DNA from: Ophryocystis elektroscirrha
Taxonomy: Eukaryota > Apicomplexa > Conoidasida > Neogregarinorida > Ophryocystidae
Reading direction: 5' to 3'
Assembly (NCBI GenBank): GCA_030141585.1
Contig: JAQIFP010000007.1
Coordinates: 143,369 to 207,368, forward strand
Length of the DNA: 64,000 nt
Shown: positions 57,719-64,000 of the stretch, piece after piece
How the letters are laid out: the number at the start of each line of letters is the position of its first letter
Position numbering within the stretch: position 1 is the first letter of the stretch
Notes under the pieces: model-generated
Seen by the model: the letters and a program-made list of their open reading frames with translations, nothing else
Databases searched by the model: none
Told to the model about the DNA's origin: nothing
Program-made: the position numbers and the translations under genes

Positions 57719-59978
57719 ATGAACTTATATCACGTAAAACTGAGTTATTCAATTGAAAACTCAGAAATTTTGTTTTCTCTGTTGAAAAATTATTGGACAT
57801 CAAACATAAAGAATGTCCTGGTTATAATGGATGAGAAAAAAATAGAAGTGGAATGCAAAAAATTAGAAGAAAAATTGAGTATAAAACATGAAGTAAAATC
57901 AAACACAATTATGCAGGCGTACTTATAATTAGGTTGTAGGATATATAACTTCAAAGTCATCTCGAGTTTTAAACACCAGTCGCGTTTGTTTTGTTTCATC
58001 TTTAACAATTCTGAAAATAATAAAGGTTAAAAATATATTAAATTAAACTTATTATAGAGCAATCCTTTACTCGTTAATACTTCTGTTATTTTGGTTGACG
58101 CCATTCGCGCGGATGAAAAATCAAATTGCCTTTTCTACGGTTTGATAAAAAAGTAATGAAGTTATATGTAAGTTTCATTTTGTAGAATTTTACAGCAACA
58201 TTCATTTTTGAGATTAATGATTATCTTATCAATTCGAGATGTAAAAGTAAATGATTTAATACGATAATTGTTATTCTAGAAATTCGTGAGTTTCTTTTAT
58301 CCGTTCTGGTTGACCAGATTAAATATTTCGCCAACGAAACAAAGTACATTAAACCTAATTTTCACTAATAATTAGGTAAACTTGTTCCTATATCAGTTTT
58401 AACTAAATTTGAATCTTTTGATAGTAATAATAATTCAAATAAATTAAATTATCTAAAAACTCCATGTCCTAATTATATAACTGCAAGCTTTGAAACAAGT
58501 ATTAAATTTTTGAGCAACTCTTTATTAGTTATAAAAATTTCTTGCAAACAACCAGATTGGAGAAATATTTTAGTAATTTTATGTACTGAAAAGGATATTG
58601 AAACCCTGAGCAGTTTGATTATATCTAAAAAAGACAGATTCTCATTACTAACTCTAAAATTTAATATTATAATTATTTCAGAAGGTAATATCAAACTTAT
58701 TCCTGATTTTTTATAGACAACCAGCTATATAAGCTTAAAGTCAACACCAACAGAAACATATTTTTGGTTTCCTCATCTAATCAAAACTGTTACTCAGTGA
58801 AATATCCAATTTCTTGCATAATTGATTGTGGATTCAAAAAAACTACAATAAATTATGAATTTACATATTCTTCCTTTGACTTGATCTCTAAATCTTCTTT
58901 GTGTGATTATATGGAGTTGAAGTTTTCTTCAGATAGTTAGAATAAGATTAAATTGCATGCAATTACAGCTAAATGTTTCCGACTCTTCAAGGAACTTGAA
59001 TTTACAAGTTGCTCAGATAATATGAACTATTTTGGCTTGATTGATACCTTTGAAGATAGATTTATTCTTTCAATGCTATCTATGGGAATAAATAGTTTGA
59101 CTGGTATAGACTTGTTGTGGCCTTTGAGTGAAGAATCTTTATCATATTCGTTTGCTAAACTTTTTTGGTTTGGATCAATAAATTCATCCGGACAATTAAC
59201 ACGTCTCGGACACTATATGTCAGAGCTACAATTTTCTACGATTTTTAGCTACTTACTCATGAAATCGCTACTAGTATGTTATTAATTATATTAAAATTAT
59301 AGGAATTTCAAAACTGTTCATACGAAGCTCTAATAATCGCATGCATGGCTCAAAATGGATATCCTTGGGACTTTACGAATATAACTCATAAAAAAAAGGA
59401 GTTATTGAAAGCCAATATAAGAAGTATTGGCGTTGTAGAAGGAGATCTTATAACCTTGTATAATGTATACCACCAAGCAAAAATGCATTCTTCAGAAGAT
59501 CTTTCTTGGGTTAAACGGTAACATAAACCTAATTGCTAATTTGACAGCCACATGATAAACGTTAACTATATAACTGCTGTCGATTGTCTTATAAATAAAG
59601 TCTATAGGCAGTTAGAAAATTGGAAGCTGTCGATTGTAATAATTTACAAACATGAATTTGTTTTAGAAATCTTGTGGCGACAACTTAAAATTATTACTTC
59701 AAACAATATATAAAACATTTTCTGTTAATCTTTGTAAAAAACAAATAAATGGTGAATATAATTATTGCACAGTTCATAAATCAAAATCTCTGTCAAAAAA
59801 GCTAACTGATCTACAAAATTCTAAAATCTACATTCACGAATTGTCAGTAGCAAATCCACGTCAACCTCAATATATTGTATTTGGAAGCTCAGAAACTTAC
59901 TTTAATTTTGATACAAATACGATGTGTACCATTGTGTATCACGTTACACCAGTTGAATTCAAAGAAGTCTTAAAGTGA
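57719..59978 (+). CDS. degenerate DEAH-box (PRP43/DHX15-like) helicase lacking ATPase motifs
   Basis: The layout is a DEAH/RHA helicase, but the catalytic motifs are gone. The motif I region reads YHVKLSYSIENSEILFSLL instead of GxTGxGKT/S. A strand with KNVLVIMDEKK follows, then HEVVGYITSKSS (family VGYxIRFE). Motif II is ILVDAIRADEKS instead of DEAHER. Motif III is LRLMIILSIRD instead of SAT. Next are TPCPNYITASFETSI (family TPEPERDYVEAA) and DWRNILVILCTEKDIETL (family GDILVFLTGQEEIE). IIDCGFKKT keeps the VVDPGF strand, but motifs V and VI (TNxAETS, QRxGRxGR) are lost. HAITAKCFRLF (family GKCYRLY), the winged helix and ratchet (LTRLGHYMSEL, LLKANIRSIGVVEGDLITLY-NVY) and the OB-fold (IYIHELSVANPRQPQYIVFG) remain. 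The start is uncertain; stop TGA 59976-59978. Confidence 0.78.
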
Positions 59979-60031
59979 AAAATAAAAAGCAATTTCGATA
60001 ATTTGCCATTTTTTTTTTTAAGGCTGAAACA

Positions 60032-60830
60032 CTAACTTCTAAATATCTTAAAAAGCTGAGAGCTTTTACATAAATAAAATTTTGGATACTAATAAATTAG
60101 AACAGTTATTTGCTTACCTCCAAAACTATATTGTTTCTTAAGTTTTCCAAGACAGTTAATTCTTTCTTCAACTTTTTATAGTCATTCTAGATTGAAATTA
60201 TTTTTTAATATATTACTTTTGAATAGTCTTTCGACAAAACTTCTACTTTATCAACTGAATTTATAGTGTCTTTTAGATAGCAATTTAATTTTTTGATCAT
60301 GCACGGTCTCTCCAACAAACTTATTATTGTTTTGTTTTCTGAAACACTGAAGAAATTTAAGAAACCGTGAAATACTTTAAATCGAAATAAATTATTTCAT
60401 CAGGATACCAAATCCACTCAATTTTCCATAAAATCTCTTTATTCTTGCTAATTTTCGTTGTATTATCATTTTTTTCACTGAAATACATCGGAATGGTTTT
60501 CAAAATTATGTCACGATTTTTGCATATTTCCTGTAACTTATTCACTTTTTTTTTATGATTTATTTTCGGAATTACTGTATTTTTATCAGATATTGATTTG
60601 ACTACAGAATTCAATTTGACCTTTATATTATTCAAAAAAGCTAAATCATTAAAACAAATACTATCATTATATTTTATGTTTTCCCCAAATTTTACATCTT
60701 TATAACATAAATTTTCATGCGTCTTGAAACAATTTAGCGAGCAAAGAGTTTTTAGGCAAGTAGGGCATTTATATCTTAATGATTGTTCTTTACAAATATA
60801 ACAGAGCTTCATATAGGTTAGTTCCGTCAT
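60032..60830 (-). CDS. ZNHIT6: box C/D snoRNP assembly factor BCD1 / ZNHIT6 (HIT zinc finger)
   Basis: BCD1 is needed for box C/D snoRNA accumulation. ATG 60830 gives MTELTYMKLCYICKEQSLRY, CPTCLKTLCSLNCFKTH and CY, the zf-HIT C2-C2-C2-H/C pattern. Then come ILKTIPMYFSEKNDNTTKIS and ILWKIEWIWYPDE (BCD1 family I-x-W-x-IEW-x-F). Later exons carry NKTIISLLERPCMIK and LENLRNNIVLEYPKFYL (family LRGKTVIEFPTIYV), which separates BCD1 from other zf-HIT proteins. The stop is TAG 60032-60034. The junction near 60350 could not be closed cleanly. A tRNA-Gly gene begins 58 bp upstream of the ATG on the other strand. Confidence 0.85.
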
Positions 60831-60887
60831 GTCTAAAAAAAAAATATATTTACAGGTTTTGACAACAAATACACTCACACACATGTA

Positions 60888-60959
60888 GCGTTAGTGGTCC
60901 AATGGTTAAGATGCCTGCCTTCCAAGCAGGCGACCCGGGTTCGATTCCCGGCTGACGCA
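60888..60959 (+). tRNA. tRNA-Gly (anticodon UCC)
   Basis: The acceptor GCGTTAG/CTGACGC has one T-G pair and discriminator A60959. The anticodon stem CCTGC/GCAGG encloses CTTCCAA with anticodon TCC. The T arm CCCGG-GTTCGATT-CCCGG is perfect and supplies the B box. No intron, and CCA is not encoded. It is nearly identical to common eukaryotic tRNA-Gly(UCC). Confidence 0.97.
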
Positions 60960-60963
60960 TTTT
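60960..60963 (+). terminator. Pol III T-run after tRNA-Gly
   Basis: TTTT directly after the discriminator base. This is a minimal Pol III terminator, shorter than that of the tRNA-Thr gene. Confidence 0.6.
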
Positions 60964-61140
60964 ATTGTAAAGTAATTTATAAATTGTTAGCTTGAACTGT
61001 TCCTTTATTTGTTTTCTAAATAAATTATTGCGACAATTTATTCCATTCTTCGCGAAAATATATATTTTCCCCAAATGTTTAAACGACAACATAATTAGAA
61101 TACATAGTATAGAAACGAAAAACATTCCTATTAAATATCC

Positions 61141-63165
61141 ATGAATTACAAATGCTATAATCATATAATGTATCGATTAAAGATACTACAAAATTCTAAA
61201 TACCATCAAATTGATTCTCGTGTGATACGCTTAAAGGTGTTTCTGTGCCCCGAAGAACCAAAAAAAGCTAGAAACACCAACGAGGATAGTCTCAAAATTA
61301 TTCATGAGAATAGCATAAATCTCAGACGCTACGAAAATATAAACATTTATCAAAAGTTTTTTCAAAAACGTAAACATAAAGTAATTGAGATTAATAGAGC
61401 TAAACTAATTAATAGAGAATATTTAGAAAAATATTTTCGAGATTTTGTTACAAATTCTACGAACGCTAGTAACTATTTACTAATCAATCCGAATTACAAA
61501 CTTCCACTAAAATCCGCAAATTACGGAACGAATTTTTTCCTCAAGATAAAGCAGGAAATAAAACTCGCTCATAAATTTATTGAAAAATTTCGATTTTGGA
61601 TTTCACATGCAAAACTAGTGATAAGACCACTATCTCACAAATATATATCTTTTAAAGCTATTTTGTGGCACACAACTCCTCTCATTAACTCAAAATACAG
61701 ATCAGCTATGGATAAATTACTCGAGTATTTATCAGACAAAGAGCTTCAACAACTTATTCCTCAAATAATTAAAACTTTTAAAATTGAAAAACTAGAGATA
61801 GCCGATAAAATGCTCACATATATAATCCATCGCGCAAGTTCTTCAATACCAATAATATCTAAATTATACTGGTGTATTTTATGTGAATATGAAAGTTTGA
61901 GCGACGAAAACGATTCTTATGGAATATGTAGAGAATTCCTAGAATCCTTCAATAACAAAAACTCATACAAACTAAATTCAAAAGCTGTCAAGATTATCAA
62001 TTTTCAAAAACAATTTGTTACAATATTGAGAAAAATATCTTCAGAACTCAAAAGTATAAATGATAGAGCTGACCAGAAAACTGCTAGATTACAATCTAAG
62101 CTTAATGCACATTCATTTGTCAAACTTTTATTATCACTTGAGAAGGGGTCGTTTCATTTAGATCACAATTTCAAACTTATGGACTTACTTGAATCTGATT
62201 GTATTAATCCTTTACCAATAGAGCCCTACCATATATACATAAAATTAAATCCAGAAAACTCATACGTATTGAAATCATCGCAATATCCAATCGTCTTTTC
62301 ACTTGAGCTTTTAGTCCTTCCAGATAAAGGAGCCAAAAAGATTTCGCAATGCTTATTTCACCCCTATTTTTGGAAACTTAATAAATCAGACTTAATGAAA
62401 ATTGGTTTTTTCAAAGTCATGAAACACTATATATATAAAAAAGGGGATGATTTAAGACATGATCAATTTGCGACTGACTCAATAAAATATACTGGAAAAT
62501 TACTAAAATATCATGGATTTGATTTTTCTGTTACATTTTATAATGTTCAAGCGCTGTCACAGCGTGACGGCATTATTGAATTTATAGAAAACTCTATATC
62601 ATTGTCTGATATAAAAAAAAGTTACAATACTGTTTCTAATTACTTAACCGTTTCTGGAGATAAAACCAAGAAACCTATTGAAAAACTTATTAGAAGCTGT
62701 TCCGTATATTCTATAGTGACATTTTTACTAGGTGTAGGGGATAGACATTTAGACAATTTATTAATTACTCAATCAGGATCATTTTTTCATGTGGATTTCA
62801 GCTTTCTTTTTGGACAGGATCCAAAACCGTTTCCTCCACCAATGAAGCTATGCCATGAAATTGTAGAAGCTATAGGTGGGTTTGAATCAACTCAATATCG
62901 ATATTTTGTAACTTTGTGCTGTTTATGTTTTCGAATAATAAGGAGGCATTACAAAACATTTATAAATTATATATCTTTGATGCTAAAAACTATATATGCG
63001 CCGCAGTTTCAAGACTACTACAGAGCCATGTTTTCAAAATTCAATTTTGATGCTACAGAACTTGAAGCCGACGAATATATTCTAAACGTTATTGATATAT
63101 CGGCAAATTCAAAGTTTCCTGCTGTTGTTGATAAATTTCACGAATGGACTGTATTTTGGAAATAG
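61141..63165 (+). CDS. PIK3C3: class III phosphatidylinositol 3-kinase VPS34
   Basis: VPS34 makes PI3P for endosomal and autophagy or apicoplast-type trafficking. The 674-residue frame has no intron. A short, poorly conserved N terminus precedes the helical (PIK) domain (FKAILWHTTPLIN, LIPQIIKTFKIEK, YWCILCEYESL). Then follow INPLPIEPYHIYIKL, the ATP-site strand KHYIYKKGDDLRHDQFATDS, the catalytic loop GVGDRHLDNLL (residues 531-541, Asp534, Asn539), and HVDFSFLFG (Asp552; DFG is DFS). The activation loop is DPKPFPPPMKLCHE, and the C-terminal helix ends DKFHEWTVFWK. Human VPS34 has 887 residues; the C2 domain seems shrunken or absent here. The tRNA-Gly at 60888-60959 limits how far upstream the gene can reach. 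Confidence 0.93.
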   Translation: MNYKCYNHIMYRLKILQNSKYHQIDSRVIRLKVFLCPEEPKKARNTNEDSLKIIHENSINLRRYENINIYQKFFQKRKHKVIEINRAKLINREYLEKYFRDFVTNSTNASNYLLINPNYKLPLKSANYGTNFFLKIKQEIKLAHKFIEKFRFWISHAKLVIRPLSHKYISFKAILWHTTPLINSKYRSAMDKLLEYLSDKELQQLIPQIIKTFKIEKLEIADKMLTYIIHRASSSIPIISKLYWCILCEYESLSDENDSYGICREFLESFNNKNSYKLNSKAVKIINFQKQFVTILRKISSELKSINDRADQKTARLQSKLNAHSFVKLLLSLEKGSFHLDHNFKLMDLLESDCINPLPIEPYHIYIKLNPENSYVLKSSQYPIVFSLELLVLPDKGAKKISQCLFHPYFWKLNKSDLMKIGFFKVMKHYIYKKGDDLRHDQFATDSIKYTGKLLKYHGFDFSVTFYNVQALSQRDGIIEFIENSISLSDIKKSYNTVSNYLTVSGDKTKKPIEKLIRSCSVYSIVTFLLGVGDRHLDNLLITQSGSFFHVDFSFLFGQDPKPFPPPMKLCHEIVEAIGGFESTQYRYFVTLCCLCFRIIRRHYKTFINYISLMLKTIYAPQFQDYYRAMFSKFNFDATELEADEYILNVIDISANSKFPAVVDKFHEWTVFWK

Positions 63166-63704
63166 AGTTTATTTTTTTATAAGGACAATTATGAAAGCGT
63201 GCTTGAATTGCTGTAAATTTTGTTTTGATACTCATTAACAAAGAAGCTATCATGATATCAATACTGTTATAATGAAGTTTCTGATATAAGTTTTTTACAA
63301 ATAAATGATTAAATTCTGTTAGATTATCATTGAACATCGTAAAATAAAATTATTGCATTAATTTAAATAATTTTACAACAAATTATTATGTCATTATTGT
63401 TATCATTACAAATTTTATTTTTATTCTAATTGTAATTCTTATGATTGATATAATTGGTTCTATAGTTAGTTATATTCCAGTTATCATTAGTATTATCATT
63501 ATTCTTATCGAAATAATTACTATCACTAATATCATTATTTTTGTTATAATTGTTATTATTGTCAGTATTGTTATTATTGTCATTATAGCTATTTTTATGA
63601 TTACTATTATTATTGTTATTACTCTTATTATTGTTATATTTGTTTTAATTGATATTATTGTTATTATTATTATTGTTATTACTCTTATTATTGTTATATT
63701 TGTT
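63166..63704. other. 3' flank of VPS34 passing into TTA/ATT-rich low-complexity DNA
   Basis: No gene is supported. From about 63360 the sequence becomes imperfect ATT/TTG/TTA triplets. Open frames here consist of Ile/Thr/Val triplets only and are composition artefacts. Confidence 0.6.
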
Positions 63705-63720
63705 TTAATTGATATTATTG
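63610..63720. repeat. 60-bp tandem duplication inside a TTA/TTG minisatellite
   Basis: Bases 63601-63660 and 63661-63720 are the same 60-bp unit, identical from position 7 onward (each ends in a distinctive segment with TTGTTTTAATTGAT). They are embedded in simpler TTA/TTG triplets. Confidence 0.9.
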
Positions 63721-63861
63721 TTATTATTATTATTGTTATTATTGTTATTATTGTTATTATTATTATTGTTATTATTGTTATTATTGTTATTATTGTTGTT
63801 ATTATTATTATTATTATTATTACTATTACTATTAATATTGTTATTATTGTTATTATTAATA

Positions 63862-63911
<50 letters not shown>

Positions 63912-64000
63912 GTTATTATTGTTGATATTGTTATTATTGTTGATATTGTTATTATTGTTATTATTGTTATTACTATTGATACTGTTATTATTGTTATTAT
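63705..64000 (-). other. TTA/TTG triplet tract; reads as an Asn-rich open frame on the minus strand
   Basis: On the minus strand one frame runs open from the right edge for about 98 codons, almost all AAT/AAC (Asn) with a few Ile, Ser and Asp, stopping at TAA 63705-63707. It could be the Asn-rich C terminus of a gene lying mainly beyond the window, as is common in AT-rich apicomplexans, or a non-coding microsatellite. The window does not allow a decision. Confidence 0.4.

Noticed and set aside
60850..61164. 104-codon minus-strand frame with GIEPGSPAWKAGIL
   Set aside because: It contains the reverse complement of the tRNA-Gly gene, which is responsible for the apparently ordered peptide.
63470..63865. 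131-codon Ile/Thr-rich minus-strand frame
   Set aside because: It is made only of ATT/ATC/ACT triplets from the low-complexity tract; pure composition.
1..64000. Mobile elements, CRISPR arrays, bacterial operons, rRNA genes or viral genes
   Set aside because: No transposase, reverse transcriptase, terminal inverted repeats, spacer arrays, ribosome-binding-site-led operons, rRNA or capsid-type frames were recognised on either strand.

Overview
This is AT-rich nuclear DNA of a compact eukaryotic genome, most likely an apicomplexan or close alveolate relative. No bacterial, organellar, viral or transposon genes were seen. Three features support the assignment: a CCp-type multidomain LCCL protein with a signal peptide, the tandem GRGA/DPFGPPPPGY start of PRP6 (from memory, shared with apicomplexan PRP6), and Asn-rich low-complexity sequence. 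The strongest signature is intron size. Nearly every intron I could place by reading-frame continuity is about 24-39 nt, most often 30-33 nt, with GT...AG ends. Genes therefore look shattered unless these are spliced out. TAA, TAG and TGA all serve as stops, so the code appears standard. A lineage with tiny introns (gregarine-like, or an early-branching apicomplexan) is my inference only.

Layout. 1-5 kb: 3' end of an unassigned gene, an AMPK beta subunit, and a poorly resolved coiled-coil locus crossed by a 17-base assembly gap. 5-11 kb: tRNA-Thr(UGU), intronless eIF5, two unassigned genes, and Pol III subunit RPC6. 11.5-18 kb: a TPR protein, an ERCC6-like SNF2 ATPase, dynactin p25, a coiled-coil gene, and TIP41. 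18-24 kb: MRD1/RBM19 and UTP17/WDR75 head to head, then a thioredoxin-fold/zinc-finger protein. 24.5-32.8 kb: ELO elongase, a GET2/CAML-like membrane protein, MND1, a very small gene, a ubiquitin-like-domain protein, DNA polymerase eta, and RBX1. 33-44.5 kb: METTL13-like methyltransferase, a secreted HYR-like protein, the large LCCL protein, proteasome beta5, another secreted protein, and SAR1. 44.8-52 kb: PRP6, eIF3L, and a TRF4-type poly(A) polymerase. 52-64 kb: an unassigned gene, a 1.1-kb AT-rich desert, CDC50, UTP6, a DEAH-helicase-like protein that has lost its ATPase motifs, BCD1/ZNHIT6, tRNA-Gly(UCC), intronless VPS34, and a TTA/TTG repeat tract.

The genes are mostly housekeeping. They cover ribosome biogenesis (MRD1, UTP17, UTP6, BCD1), translation (eIF5, eIF3L), splicing (PRP6), Pol III and RNA surveillance (RPC6, TRF4), DNA repair and meiosis (ERCC6-like, POLH, MND1), trafficking and membranes (SAR1, VPS34, CDC50, ELO, GET2-like), proteolysis (PSMB5, RBX1) and nutrient signalling (AMPK beta, TIP41). 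A block of three secreted proteins at 35.7-43.6 kb is the most parasite-like part. Packing is tight: convergent stop codons lie 7-70 bp apart, and one convergent pair (PSMB5 with a secreted protein) overlaps within coding sequence. The most unusual item is the degenerate DEAH-box protein at 57.7-60.0 kb. Exon boundaries were set by eye from frame continuity and family alignment by memory; no searches were run.
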